From NCBI GenBank assembly GCA_013215105.1, contig JABSPL010000018.1, forward strand, positions 1-43,707: a DNA stretch of 43,707 bases, read 5' to 3'. A program made the position numbers and the translations under genes. How positions within the stretch are numbered: position 1 is the stretch's first letter; each line of letters opens with the position of its first letter. This DNA comes from Flavobacteriaceae bacterium (GTDB lineage Bacteria > Bacteroidota > Bacteroidia > Flavobacteriales > Flavobacteriaceae). Below the pieces are notes generated by a model that was not told the DNA's origin, ran no database searches, and was given only the letters and a program-made list of their open reading frames with translations. This document shows positions 15,831-25,231 of the stretch, in pieces.

Positions 15831-16481
15831 ATGGCAAAATCATCGAATGTAAAGAAGAAAATAATGAACATGGTCTACGGACTAGGGGGAGCAGTAGTAA
15901 TAATAGGAGCTTTATTTAAGCTTTTACACTACAGTATAGGGCCACTTACGGGTGGAGTTATGTTGACAGTTGGTTTACTTACTGAGGCAGGAATCTTTAT
16001 AATATCAGCATTTGCACCAGTAGAAGAAGATTTGGATTGGAGTATAGTTTATCCTGAATTAAGAGGAGGAGAAATGAAAATTTTGAGAGAGAATGCAGCA
16101 GGAGTAGAAGAAGAAGTGTCTATATCATCTAAGTTTGATGAAATAATGAAAGCAGCCAAAATAGATGGAGAGCTGATGGGAAATTTATCTAAAAGTATTA
16201 CTAGCTTTAATAATTCAGCTTCTAATATAGAATCTTTGACTTATAGCGTTGATGTTTCTAATAAATATACTGAACAAGTTAGTAAAGCAACTGATAAAAT
16301 GTCTTCTTTGAATGACTTATATGAGGCGCAAATAAACAATGCAGAAAAACAACACGCAGTAAACAACGCTGTTACAGAAAGTACCGAAGTTGTTAAAAAG
16401 CAAATGGAAAACTTGGCAAGTAATTTATCTTCTCTTAACGGAGTTTATGGAGGTATGTTGTCAGCAATGAGTAATAAATAG
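15831..16481 (+). CDS. gldL: Gliding motility / T9SS motor protein GldL
   Basis: 216 residues with two inner-membrane helices near the N-terminus (about 13-33 and 38-60). The second contains VGLLTEAGIFIISAF, with Glu52 aligned to the key intramembrane glutamate of GldL (E49 in F. johnsoniae by my memory of the literature). The C-terminal two thirds are cytoplasmic and helical or coiled-coil (NLSKSITSFNNSASNIESLT, repeated V/N-rich heptads). GldL with GldM forms the proton-driven rotary motor powering T9SS and gliding. It lies 17 bp after gldK. No defects. Confidence 0.95.
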   Translation: MAKSSNVKKKIMNMVYGLGGAVVIIGALFKLLHYSIGPLTGGVMLTVGLLTEAGIFIISAFAPVEEDLDWSIVYPELRGGEMKILRENAAGVEEEVSISSKFDEIMKAAKIDGELMGNLSKSITSFNNSASNIESLTYSVDVSNKYTEQVSKATDKMSSLNDLYEAQINNAEKQHAVNNAVTESTEVVKKQMENLASNLSSLNGVYGGMLSAMSNK

Positions 16482-16508
16482 GGTACTAATTATATAAAAT
16501 AACATATT

Positions 16509-18059
16509 ATGGCAGGAGCTAAAGAATCTCCAAGGCAGAAAATGGTAAACCTTATGTATTTAGTCTTTATAGCTATGTTGGCTATGAATATGTCTAAAAA
16601 GGTATTATCTGCTTTTGGAACTATTAACGAAAATATTACTCTATCTAACGAAAAGTCAAACAGACACGCAGGTGTTATTTTGGAAGACTTAGATACTAAA
16701 GCTAAAGAGCAACCAGAAAAATGGGGAGATAAAAATAAAGTAGCAAAAAGTGTTCACGAATCTTCTGTTTCTTATTTTAATTATTTGGACGGTGTAAAAG
16801 CTAAACTAACCAAAGATATAGAAAATAAAACAGATTATGAGTCTATGGATGGTGAAACTCCAGGAGATGAATTATTTTTTGCAGGAGAAAAATTGACAAA
16901 AGAAGGTAAAGCTTACGTTGATAATCTTAATAAATATAGAGAAGATGTTTTAAAACATATAGCAGGAAGTATTGATAATTCAGACTTTGTAGATGTAATA
17001 AAAGCCAGATTTGACGCAAGAGATGTCAAAGGAGGTGCAGGTAAACAACCTTGGATAAAAGCAAGATATGAAGGTTTCCCTTTAGTAAGTACTATAACTA
17101 ATATAACTCTTTTACAAAAAGAAATAGCAGATACAGAGAAGGATGTATATAGTATGTTATTAGGTAAGCAATTAGCCAATGACGCTAAAATATCGGCTAA
17201 GACATACGGAACTATATTAATACCTGAAAAGCCTGTGGTTTTTCAAGGAGAAAGATTTAAAGGTAAAATAGTTTTAGGAAGATATGACTCTTCTCTTAAA
17301 CCTAGTAAAGTTACTGTTAACGGAATGAATATAAAACAATTTAGAAAAGGAGGTGCTATTATAGATATGCCTGCTAGTACTAAATTGGGAGACAATTCTC
17401 TGAAAGGAAACTTTACATTTACTCAAGATGGTAAAGACGTTAATATACCTATAGACCTTACGTATGTAGTTATATCTAAACCTAACTCAGCTGTAGTTTC
17501 TGCAGACAAAATGAACGTAGTATATAGAGGGGTTTCTAATCCTATTACTATATCTATGCCAGGGGTTAGCGACGAAGATATAGTTGCAACAGCTCCAGGA
17601 CTGAGAAAAATAAAAGGTAGTAGCTATATGCTAAAGCCTCAACAAGGTAAGGAGGTTAAGATAACAGTAACAGGTAAACTACCAGGAGGAGTAGCGCCAG
17701 TAGTTACTTATGCTAGTTTCAGAATAAAAAACATACCTGCGCCTAGAGCAACCGTAAGAGGCGAAATGGGATCGGTAAAGATGCCTAAATCTAGTTTAGC
17801 AAAATCGACTATAGGGGCAGCTCTACCAGACTTTGCTTTTGACTTGAAGCTTAAAATCACTAGTTTTAGTATAAAAGTACCGGGTAAGGCTACTATTAAA
17901 GTAAATGGAAGTAAGTTGAATGCAGCAGCTAAAAGAGCTTTGAATTCAGCAAAAAGAGGTTCTTTTGTTAATATATTTAACATAAAAGCAAAGATAGAGA
18001 ATAATTCTACATACAAATTACCAGAAGTGGCTGGTATTTCTGTAGAAATAACTAATTAA
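16509..18059 (+). CDS. gldM: Gliding motility / T9SS motor protein GldM
   Basis: 516 residues. The short cytoplasmic N-terminus MAGAKESPRQKM has Arg9, the residue linked to GldL proton coupling. It is followed by a single membrane helix (VNLMYLVFIAMLAMNMSKKV). The large periplasmic part comprises a helical domain and beta domains (GTILIPEKPVVFQGERFKG, PNSAVVSADKMNVVYRGVSN). In known systems GldM dimers span the periplasm and transmit motor torque to GldK/GldN. The protein has full family length and an intact reading frame, and is followed after 11 bp by gldN. Confidence 0.95.
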   Translation: MAGAKESPRQKMVNLMYLVFIAMLAMNMSKKVLSAFGTINENITLSNEKSNRHAGVILEDLDTKAKEQPEKWGDKNKVAKSVHESSVSYFNYLDGVKAKLTKDIENKTDYESMDGETPGDELFFAGEKLTKEGKAYVDNLNKYREDVLKHIAGSIDNSDFVDVIKARFDARDVKGGAGKQPWIKARYEGFPLVSTITNITLLQKEIADTEKDVYSMLLGKQLANDAKISAKTYGTILIPEKPVVFQGERFKGKIVLGRYDSSLKPSKVTVNGMNIKQFRKGGAIIDMPASTKLGDNSLKGNFTFTQDGKDVNIPIDLTYVVISKPNSAVVSADKMNVVYRGVSNPITISMPGVSDEDIVATAPGLRKIKGSSYMLKPQQGKEVKITVTGKLPGGVAPVVTYASFRIKNIPAPRATVRGEMGSVKMPKSSLAKSTIGAALPDFAFDLKLKITSFSIKVPGKATIKVNGSKLNAAAKRALNSAKRGSFVNIFNIKAKIENNSTYKLPEVAGISVEITN

Positions 18060-18070
18060 TATATAATAAG

Positions 18071-18973
18071 ATGAGGAAGTTAATAGGCATCGTAATAGGG
18101 GTAAGCATATTTTTCATGAGTAGTAATGATATGTTTTCCCAAGCTAACGTACTTAATTCTAGTACTGTTGCAGAAATAGATGAGGTTAATAAAGTTAAGG
18201 AGGAAAGTGATAAGCCTTTAGAATATGGTTATATAGATCAGAGAGATATATTATGGGCACGTATGACTTGGGAATATATAGACTTAAACGAAAAGGTTAA
18301 TATGTTACTTTATTATCCTATAGATACTTTAGATATTAAGAAATCTAGAAGAAGCCTATATGACACTCTTCTAAATAATATTAGGAAAGGGAAAATAAAT
18401 GAGATTTATGAAACCTCTTCATTTAGTGAAAAATTGACGTATAATACTATACAAGATAAGTTACTTAGGATAGATACTGCTAGTGGAGGTTATTCGGCAT
18501 TGAACGAAGACCCTAATGCTGATATATCGGAATATATAGATTCTATTTCTATTACAGCTCAAGATATACAAGGATATAGAGTTAAAGGTCTTTGGTATTT
18601 TGATAAGAGATTAAGCGAATTGAAATATAGACTTTTGGCTTTAGCTCCAGTAGCTAAAGATGTTCAGACTATGGGAAGGGACGATATACAAGACGATATA
18701 TTACTTTCTTTGTTTTGGGTTTTTATGCCAGATGCCAGAGATATTCTTCATAGAACTAAGGTTTTTAACGAAGAAAACCCCGCATTTTCTATATCTTATG
18801 ACTTACTGTTAAATGCCAGAAAATTTAATGGCTTGATATACCGAGTAGATAATATGTATGGAAACAGAGATGTAAATGACTATATAAAAGAAGGTTCTTT
18901 CTTTCAAGTTCTTGAAGCTGAGAGGCTAAAGGATAAGATTCGAAATAAAGAATTAGATATGTGGATATACTAA
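18071..18973 (+). CDS. gldN: Gliding motility / T9SS protein GldN
   Basis: 300 residues with an N-terminal signal peptide ending near MFSQA. Recognisable family segments are YIDQRDILWARMTWEYIDLNEKVN, LYYP, LLRIDTASGGYS, IKGLWYFDKR-like YRVKGLWYFDKRLSELKYR and LFWVFMPDARDILH. GldN is periplasmic and binds GldK to form the ring beneath the outer membrane. It is the last gene of the gld operon, which ends in the terminator at 18983-19020. Confidence 0.95.
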   Translation: MRKLIGIVIGVSIFFMSSNDMFSQANVLNSSTVAEIDEVNKVKEESDKPLEYGYIDQRDILWARMTWEYIDLNEKVNMLLYYPIDTLDIKKSRRSLYDTLLNNIRKGKINEIYETSSFSEKLTYNTIQDKLLRIDTASGGYSALNEDPNADISEYIDSISITAQDIQGYRVKGLWYFDKRLSELKYRLLALAPVAKDVQTMGRDDIQDDILLSLFWVFMPDARDILHRTKVFNEENPAFSISYDLLLNARKFNGLIYRVDNMYGNRDVNDYIKEGSFFQVLEAERLKDKIRNKELDMWIY

Positions 18974-18982
18974 AAATATTCT

Positions 18983-19020
18983 AAAAAAAAGGTTCACTAT
19001 AAAATAGTGAACCTTTTTTA
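18983..19020 (+). terminator. gld operon terminator
   Basis: Stem GGTTCACTAT/ATAGTGAACC with A and T tails and a 3-base loop, 10 bp after the gldN stop. Confidence 0.85.
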
Positions 19021-19071
19021 TTTTAATAAGATAAAATATAGCTTAAATAATTTTTATTGTAATAAAATCTT

Positions 19072-19079
19072 TAAATTTG
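19072..19079 (+). promoter_or_regulatory. -7 promoter element giving a probable leaderless rbfA mRNA
   Basis: TAAATTTG matches TAnnTTTG and ends only 4 bases before the rbfA ATG (19084). With the usual 4-6 base distance to the start site, transcription would begin at or next to the A of the ATG. Confidence 0.45.
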
Positions 19080-19083
19080 CATT

Positions 19084-19476
19084 ATGGAGAAAAGAAGATT
19101 AAATAAAATATCTAAATTGATACAGAAGGATTTAGGTGAGATAATACAAAATGATGCTAGAACCGGAATGAAAGGAACTATCATTTCGGTTACGGAGGTA
19201 AGTGTTACTGACGACTTAAGTATAGCTAAGGTTTATTTGAGTGTGTTTCCTAAAGATAGAAGAGAAGGTGTCGTTCAAGGTTTGAAAGACAATACTCCTG
19301 CTATCAGGAATGCATTAGCTCAGAAAATAAGACATCAATTAAGAAAGATACCTAGATTGTCTTTTCATTCTGATGAAAGCTTAGATTATGTAGAGGCTAT
19401 AGAAGCTTCTTTGAAAGGGGAAGACGAAAACCCTATAAAGAATCCATCTATTTTGGATAAAAGAGGTAATATATAA
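19084..19476 (+). CDS. rbfA: 30S ribosome-binding factor A
   Basis: 130 residues, a single KH-type domain. It begins with a basic RLNKISKLIQKDLGEIIQ and carries VTEVSVTDDLSIAKVYLSVF and the C-terminal IRHQLRKIPRLSFHSDESLDY, all standard RbfA landmarks. RbfA assists late maturation of the 30S subunit and 16S rRNA processing. era and two other ribosome GTPase/methylase genes lie elsewhere in the window. It is followed immediately (1 bp) by a permease gene, a pairing I recall as common in flavobacteria. The promoter element sits so close that the mRNA may be leaderless. Confidence 0.95.
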   Translation: MEKRRLNKISKLIQKDLGEIIQNDARTGMKGTIISVTEVSVTDDLSIAKVYLSVFPKDRREGVVQGLKDNTPAIRNALAQKIRHQLRKIPRLSFHSDESLDYVEAIEASLKGEDENPIKNPSILDKRGNI

Positions 19477-19477
19477 G

Positions 19478-20680
19478 TTGAAGTTTCCTCTATACATAGC
19501 TTTACGATATTTATATACTAAAAGTAATAATAACACTATCCATATAGTGACCCTTATAGCTGCTATAGGTGTTGCTATTGGAACTATGGCTTTGTTTTTG
19601 GTATTGTCGGCTTTTTCGGGGCTTAAAGAATTTAGTGTAGATATAATGTCTTATTCTGACCCTGATATAAGAGTTGTTCCTAGTAAAGGTAAAATTATGT
19701 TTTTTGATGAAAATCAGAAAAATACACTTAGTCAAATAAATGGAGTAGCTTATTTTGCTAGTGTTTTGGAGGAAAGAGCCTATTTCAAACATAGAAATAA
19801 TGAAGTTATAGCTTATCTTAGGGGAGTAGATAGTAACTATATAAAAGTAGTTCCTATAGAAAAAAACCTACTTCACGGAACCTGGGTAACCAGAAAATAC
19901 CCTTCTTTGGTTTTAGGTAACGAACTGTCTAATAAATTGGAACTTAGTATTTATAATAACAACTCGGCAATAGAAGTTTTTATACCTAAAAAAGGAACTA
20001 AATATATTAGTTCTATTTCTAATTCTTACAGAAAGATGAGTTATGCTTTTCAAGGCATATATTCTATATCTCAAGATATAGATTCCAAATATATATATGC
20101 AAATATAGATGCTGTTAGTTCTATAATGGGGCTTAAAAAAGATGAAATATCCCATATAGAAGTTAAAGTTAAGCAAGGCTTTGATGTGTTTGAAATAAAA
20201 GAAAAGATAAAGTCAGTTTTAGGGAGTGATTACGATGTTAAAACGAAGAAAGAACTCAATTCTACATTTTATAAAATGCTTAATACAGAAAATCTTATTT
20301 CTTATTTTGTGTTCACGTTAATACTTATAGTTGCTATGTTCAATGTAGTAGGAGCTATAATTATGATAATTATAAATAAAAAAGAGCATATACTTACATT
20401 GTATCAAATGGGTTTAAGACTAGATGACCTTAAAAAAATATTTATATTACATGGTTTTTTACTCTCATTATTGGGACTTGTAATCGGTCTGATATTAGGA
20501 ATTGCACTAGTTATATTACAAGAAGAATATGGTTTTATAAATATATCATATAATTTGCCTTATCCTATAGATTTGAATATTCTTAATGTATTGATTGTGG
20601 TATTAACTATGGTAATCTTAGGATTTTTGGCCTCTTTGTTAGCTAGTAGTAAAGTCTCTTTTAGTTTGATGAAAAAATAA
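19478..20680 (+). CDS. LolC/E-type ABC transporter permease (FtsX family)
   Basis: 400 residues from a TTG start placed 1 bp after the rbfA stop; an ATG further in would cut into the first helix. The architecture is the MacB/FtsX type: N-terminal segment FPLYIALRYLYTKSNNNTIH, first helix about 22-44, a long periplasmic domain, then three helices in the C-terminal third (from about residue 268) with ILTLYQMGLRLDDLKKIFIL before the third. LolC/E permeases extract lipoproteins from the inner membrane together with the LolD ATPase, which is not here. Other FtsX-family roles remain possible. Confidence 0.85.
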   Translation: MKFPLYIALRYLYTKSNNNTIHIVTLIAAIGVAIGTMALFLVLSAFSGLKEFSVDIMSYSDPDIRVVPSKGKIMFFDENQKNTLSQINGVAYFASVLEERAYFKHRNNEVIAYLRGVDSNYIKVVPIEKNLLHGTWVTRKYPSLVLGNELSNKLELSIYNNNSAIEVFIPKKGTKYISSISNSYRKMSYAFQGIYSISQDIDSKYIYANIDAVSSIMGLKKDEISHIEVKVKQGFDVFEIKEKIKSVLGSDYDVKTKKELNSTFYKMLNTENLISYFVFTLILIVAMFNVVGAIIMIIINKKEHILTLYQMGLRLDDLKKIFILHGFLLSLLGLVIGLILGIALVILQEEYGFINISYNLPYPIDLNILNVLIVVLTMVILGFLASLLASSKVSFSLMKK

Positions 20681-20681
20681 A

Positions 20682-21596
20682 ATGAATTTAAGATATATAG
20701 CCTTATTGGCAGCACTTATGACTTCCGTTATATATGGAATAAGTTTTACAGTGTCTAAAGAAGTGATGCCTGAATATATAAAACCTTTTGGTTTTATAGT
20801 TATAAGAGTTGTTTTGGCTACAGTATTGTTTTGGATAGCAGGTATATTTGCCCCTAAACAGAAAATAGAAAGAAAAGATTTCATTAAAATAGCTACAGTT
20901 TCTTTTTTTGGTATAGCCCTTAATATGTTAGCTTTTTTTAAAGGATTGAGTTATACTTCGCCTATTAGTGGTTCGGTTATTATGATAATATCACCAATAT
21001 TGGTATTGATAATGTCGGCAGTAATACTTAAAGAAAGGTTAATCAAAAGGCGTATTTTAGGAATATTCGTCGGTTTGGGAGGTGCTTTATTGTTGGTTCT
21101 TTACGGTAATTCAAACGATACAGACAATCCAGATGCTTTATTAGGGAATTTTTTAGTATTTGTTAATGCAGCGTCATATTCGTATTATTTTATTTTGGCT
21201 AAGCCTCTTATTACAAAATATAACCCTGTTAATTTTGCCAAATGGCTTTATCTATTCGGATCGATATTAGTAATTCCTTTTGGTTTTATGGAACTTACTG
21301 AAGTTGACTGGTCTTTAATGCAGCAAGAAACTTTATTGAATATAGGCTTTGTAGTGCTATTTACTACTTTTTGCACTTATTTATTCAATTTATTTGCACT
21401 TACCAAATTAAAAGCGACTACTGTTAGCGTGTTTGTCTATATGCAACCAATATTCGCATCTATATATGCTATATCTCAAGGTAAGGATAGTCTTAATACG
21501 GCACATATATTTGCTACTTTATTGATATTTGGAGGAGTTATATTAGTATCTCTTCCTCCAAAAAAAACAACCAATACTATTAGTACTGATAAATGA
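20682..21596 (+). CDS. EamA-family (DMT superfamily) membrane transporter
   Basis: 304 residues with about ten membrane helices in two EamA repeats (about 5-140 and 152-290). Typical segments are YGISFTVSKEVMPEYIKPFG, KGLSYTSPISGSVIMIISPILVLIMS, LGNFLVFVNAASYSYYFILAKPL and LKATTVSVFVYMQPIFASI. The family exports varied metabolites and the substrate cannot be predicted. The ATG follows the permease stop by one base (TAAAATG), so it is probably co-transcribed with rbfA. Confidence 0.88.
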   Translation: MNLRYIALLAALMTSVIYGISFTVSKEVMPEYIKPFGFIVIRVVLATVLFWIAGIFAPKQKIERKDFIKIATVSFFGIALNMLAFFKGLSYTSPISGSVIMIISPILVLIMSAVILKERLIKRRILGIFVGLGGALLLVLYGNSNDTDNPDALLGNFLVFVNAASYSYYFILAKPLITKYNPVNFAKWLYLFGSILVIPFGFMELTEVDWSLMQQETLLNIGFVVLFTTFCTYLFNLFALTKLKATTVSVFVYMQPIFASIYAISQGKDSLNTAHIFATLLIFGGVILVSLPPKKTTNTISTDK

Positions 21597-21632
21597 TATA
21601 TTTTACTTAAATTAGCAAGTAAAACTGCATAA

Positions 21633-24600
21633 GTGAAAAAGAATTCTAGTTTAAAACATAATATAAATAGCTATATAAAGAAATATTATATAAACTTAGC
21701 TATAAGAGGATTTATATTATTCCTGTGTTTTTGGATAATTACAGGGTTTTCTATAATATATATAGAGCATGTATTATGGCTAAAAAGTAGCTATAGATTT
21801 GTCATGTATATGATTTTACTCATCTCTTTTTTATTGCTTTTTGTATATTGGGTATTGAAACCTATACTAGGGTATTTGGGTTTTGCTAGAGGAATAACGA
21901 AGAAACAAGCAGCTGAAAATATAGGTTCATTCTTTGAAGGAATAGATGATAAAATAGTAAATGTATTAGAACTAAAAGAAAAAGATGGATATAATGAGTT
22001 TGTAGAAGCTAGTATTTTACAGAAAAGCAAAGAATTTGAGAATGTAAAATTTAAAGAAGCTATTTCTTTTAGAGAAGTTTATAAATACACATATCTTTTT
22101 ATTATACCTTTTTCTCTGGTTTTTTTTATATGGGTTTCAGGTAGGGCTGAGGTTCTTTTGAATAGTGCTAACAGACTCGCAAACTACAAATCAGAATATA
22201 TAAAACCTATTTCTTACAGATTAAACGTCATAGATAGTTTAACGGTTGTAAAAGGAGAAAGTAAAGAAATTAAAGTTAAAATAAAAGGTATAGGTGATAC
22301 GTCTAAGGTTTATTTAATTTACAATAATAGAGAAGAAGAATTAATCTTAAAAGATGATATCGTAGTATGTAATTTTGTTAACGTCTATGATGATATAGAT
22401 TTCAGATTAATGTTAAGAGGTGAAAAATCTAGAATAAAAACTCTTGTAGTGATAGATAAACCTAGTATTTTGTTCCTTAATATTAAGGTAAAACCACCAA
22501 AATACACTTTGATTTCAGATAAAAACATAACAAATACAGGTAATGTTAGAGTACCAATAGGTTCGGAAATAGAGTGGGTTCTGAATACCGAAAACACTAA
22601 TTCTATAAGTTGGATAAGTGATAAAGAGAGTGTTTTGATGATGAAAAAAGGGGATATTTTTAGGTATGATAATAAATTTTCAGAAAACACTAATTATACC
22701 TTGAGTAGTAGTAATGATAAATTACGTGATTATGATAAGCTTAGTTTTAGTATTAATGTTATTTTAGATGAGTTTCCTTTTATTGAAATGAATAAAATAG
22801 AGGAAGGTAATAATATAGGTTTTTGGGGTAATATCTCTGATGACTATGGTATTAAAGAGTTGTGGGTTGTTATAAAAAAAGTAGATAGTTATAAAGAAAG
22901 CAGAGCTTTAGTTTATAGTTTTTCTAAAGGAATTACTCAGCGAGAGGTCAAATACATTTTACCTGATGAAATACAAAACGATAATGGGTATATCATATAT
23001 TTTGAAGTAAAAGATAATGATGGTATAAACGGTAGTAAGACAGCTAAGAGTAAAGAATTTTATTTCTTTAAAAAAGATGATAGTACTTTGGCAGACGACT
23101 TACTTAACCAGGGAGATATAAATATAAAAGATATAGGAGAAAAACTAAAGGAAAGTTCAGAAACAAAAGATAAGTTAGACAGTTATTCGGAGGAATCATT
23201 GATGAAAAAGGATTCTGACTGGAAAGATAAAAAGAGAATAAAAGAAATATTGAGTGCTTATGATAAGCAGAATACTTCGTTAGATCAGGCTATAGATAAA
23301 TTAGAGTCAGAGTTAGAAAAGAACAATTCTATGAGTAAAGATTCTGAATCTAAAGAGAATTCTAGAGATATATTAGATAGAATCAAAGAATTAAAAAAAT
23401 TGCAAAAGGACAAAGAAATATTAGCCGAATTGAAAGATTTACAAGATAAAATATCTAAAGAAAAATTGACTAGTAAAGTAAATGATCTTAAAAAATCGGG
23501 CAATATAAAAAAGCGTAGTCTAGAGCGTATATTAGAAATGGCCAAAAGATTTTATGTAGAGCAGAAATCTAAATTATTAGCAGAAAAAGTCAGGCACTTA
23601 GCCGAAGATCAACAAAAACTTAACGAAAGCGGTATAGAAAACAAGGAGTTTCAAGAGGACATAAAAGACAAGTTTGAACAAGTTAAAAAAGATTTGGATA
23701 GTTTAAAAAAAGAGAGTGAGAAACTTAAAAAGCCTATTTCTACTTATGAAAACAAAGAACTTTCTGAGAAGGTAAGTGAAGATTTGAAAAAAGCAAGTGA
23801 TAGCTCGTCGTCTTCTGAAGGCGATAATAAAAAAGCAGCTAAGAGTTTAAAGAAAATGGCTAAGGATATGTCAGATCATAATGAAGAATCGTCTCAAGCT
23901 ATGGCAGAGCAGGTCAAACTAGAGCTCAGAAGCATAATCCAGAGTAATCTGTCACTTTCTTATGGTATGGAAGAAAATATAAAAGGATTTGAAGAACTAG
24001 ATATTAATAAAACTAATCATGGAGAGTTGTTAAGAAACTCAAAATACTTAACTAATCATTTTGACAATGTAAAAGATAGTATTTATATGTTGTCATCTAG
24101 GCTTAAAAAAATGCAAATTGATATAGATAAATATATAGACGAAGTGTCTGTAAATATGTATTTGGCTATAGGAAATTATTCTGAAAATGAAATAGCTATA
24201 GGGGTGAATTCAGAAAGAGAAAGTTTCAAAAATGTAAATATTATAAATGCTATTTTAAGTAATCTGATGGATCAGATGAACAAATCGAAGAAAAAAGGGA
24301 AAGGAAAGGGAGGAGAAGAAGAAACGAGTTTACCAGACCTTATAAAAGAACAAGGAGAGAAAATAGAAAAACTAGAGGAGCAGCTGAAAAATCAACAAAA
24401 GGAGGGTGAAGGAGAACCTAAAGAAGGTGAGTCAGGAAAGGATAAGCAGAAAGGGGAGGGAGAGCCTAAAGAGGGTGGAGGAGATGATTTGTTTAAGAAA
24501 TACAAGGAATTAGCAGAGTTACAAGAAAAACTAAATGAGATAGGGCAAAATAATAAAAAAACAAACGAACTTATAGATGAAGCAAAAAGGTCTCTTCTGT

Positions 24601-24869
24601 TTGAAGGTTATAATAATGAGTTTTTGAACAAAATGAGAAAGATAAAGGCGGAATTAATGGAGTTAGATACTGCAAACAAAAAGAAAGAGAAATTCAGTAA
24701 AAAAAGAGAAAGTAAAAGTAGTAATAAATCGGGATACAATAGTACAGTTCAATTGGAATTAGAGCTTCAGAAGAAAATAGATAAAGAGAAAATAAAGCGT
24801 AATAAACTACCTCTTAATACTATTTATAAACATAAAGTAGATAAATATTTTGAAAGTAAAAATGACTAA
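21633..24869 (+). CDS. DUF4175-type large membrane-anchored coiled-coil protein
   Basis: 1078 residues from a GTG start. Two N-terminal membrane helices (about 22-45 and 55-80) and a third near 150-170 are followed by a beta-rich extracytoplasmic part. From about 490 onward there is a very long Lys/Glu-rich coiled coil. A low-complexity segment near 915-950 contains two copies of GEGEPKEG, encoded by a degenerate duplication at about 24401-24480. I recognise the layout as the Bacteroidota DUF4175 family, whose function is unknown. The 20-base overlap of its end with the yraN region suggests coupling. A structural envelope role is only a guess. Confidence 0.75.
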   Translation: MKKNSSLKHNINSYIKKYYINLAIRGFILFLCFWIITGFSIIYIEHVLWLKSSYRFVMYMILLISFLLLFVYWVLKPILGYLGFARGITKKQAAENIGSFFEGIDDKIVNVLELKEKDGYNEFVEASILQKSKEFENVKFKEAISFREVYKYTYLFIIPFSLVFFIWVSGRAEVLLNSANRLANYKSEYIKPISYRLNVIDSLTVVKGESKEIKVKIKGIGDTSKVYLIYNNREEELILKDDIVVCNFVNVYDDIDFRLMLRGEKSRIKTLVVIDKPSILFLNIKVKPPKYTLISDKNITNTGNVRVPIGSEIEWVLNTENTNSISWISDKESVLMMKKGDIFRYDNKFSENTNYTLSSSNDKLRDYDKLSFSINVILDEFPFIEMNKIEEGNNIGFWGNISDDYGIKELWVVIKKVDSYKESRALVYSFSKGITQREVKYILPDEIQNDNGYIIYFEVKDNDGINGSKTAKSKEFYFFKKDDSTLADDLLNQGDINIKDIGEKLKESSETKDKLDSYSEESLMKKDSDWKDKKRIKEILSAYDKQNTSLDQAIDKLESELEKNNSMSKDSESKENSRDILDRIKELKKLQKDKEILAELKDLQDKISKEKLTSKVNDLKKSGNIKKRSLERILEMAKRFYVEQKSKLLAEKVRHLAEDQQKLNESGIENKEFQEDIKDKFEQVKKDLDSLKKESEKLKKPISTYENKELSEKVSEDLKKASDSSSSSEGDNKKAAKSLKKMAKDMSDHNEESSQAMAEQVKLELRSIIQSNLSLSYGMEENIKGFEELDINKTNHGELLRNSKYLTNHFDNVKDSIYMLSSRLKKMQIDIDKYIDEVSVNMYLAIGNYSENEIAIGVNSERESFKNVNIINAILSNLMDQMNKSKKKGKGKGGEEETSLPDLIKEQGEKIEKLEEQLKNQQKEGEGEPKEGESGKDKQKGEGEPKEGGGDDLFKKYKELAELQEKLNEIGQNNKKTNELIDEAKRSLLFEGYNNEFLNKMRKIKAELMELDTANKKKEKFSKKRESKSSNKSGYNSTVQLELELQKKIDKEKIKRNKLPLNTIYKHKVDKYFESKND

Positions 24870-25227
24870 TAAAAGCCATGAATTAGGGAAAGAAGGAGAG
24901 AAAATGGCAGTAGAATACTTGCTAGAGAAAGGGTATATTATATTAGAAAAAAACTGGCGTTACCTAAAGGCGGAGGTCGATATAATAGCACAAATAAATG
25001 AAGTTTTGGTGATAGTAGAGGTCAAAACAAGGTCGTCAGACTATTGGAATACCCCCGAAAAAGCAGTAGGTTATAAGAAAATAAATATGTTGATGACTGC
25101 TATAGATTACTATGTGCAGAAGAAAGATATGGATGTAGAAGTTAGGTTCGATATAATAGCAATTATAAAAAACAAAAAAGCGTTTTATATAAATCATATA
25201 GAAAACGCTTTTAATAGTTTAGGATAA
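24862..25227 (+). CDS. YraN/UPF0102 family nuclease-like protein
   Basis: 121 residues from the ATG at 24862; an upstream in-frame TTG at 24850 would add four residues. It has the UPF0102 signature HELGKEGEKMAVEYLLEKGY, NWRYLKAEVDIIA and VEVKTRSS, matching a restriction-endonuclease-like fold (E-x-D...E-V-K). The cellular role is poorly defined; some links to recombination or repair have been suggested. It overlaps the DUF4175 gene by 8 bases. Its 3' end contains a terminator hairpin, and the stop lies only 4 bp from the stop of the convergent lipoprotein gene. Confidence 0.9.
   Translation: MTNKSHELGKEGEKMAVEYLLEKGYIILEKNWRYLKAEVDIIAQINEVLVIVEVKTRSSDYWNTPEKAVGYKKINMLMTAIDYYVQKKDMDVEVRFDIIAIIKNKKAFYINHIENAFNSLG
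25175..25212. terminator. Terminator hairpin inside the 3' end of yraN
   Basis: AAAAAGCGTTTT pairs with AAAACGCTTTT across a 15-base loop, all within the last 18 codons of yraN. It can terminate the plus-strand operon at the gene end and, in reverse, the convergent minus operon. Confidence 0.5.
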
Positions 25228-25231
25228 GGTC

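Noticed and set aside
24401-24480. GEGEPKEG-coding duplication as a mobile or regulatory repeat
   Set aside because: It is simple low-complexity expansion inside a coiled-coil protein.
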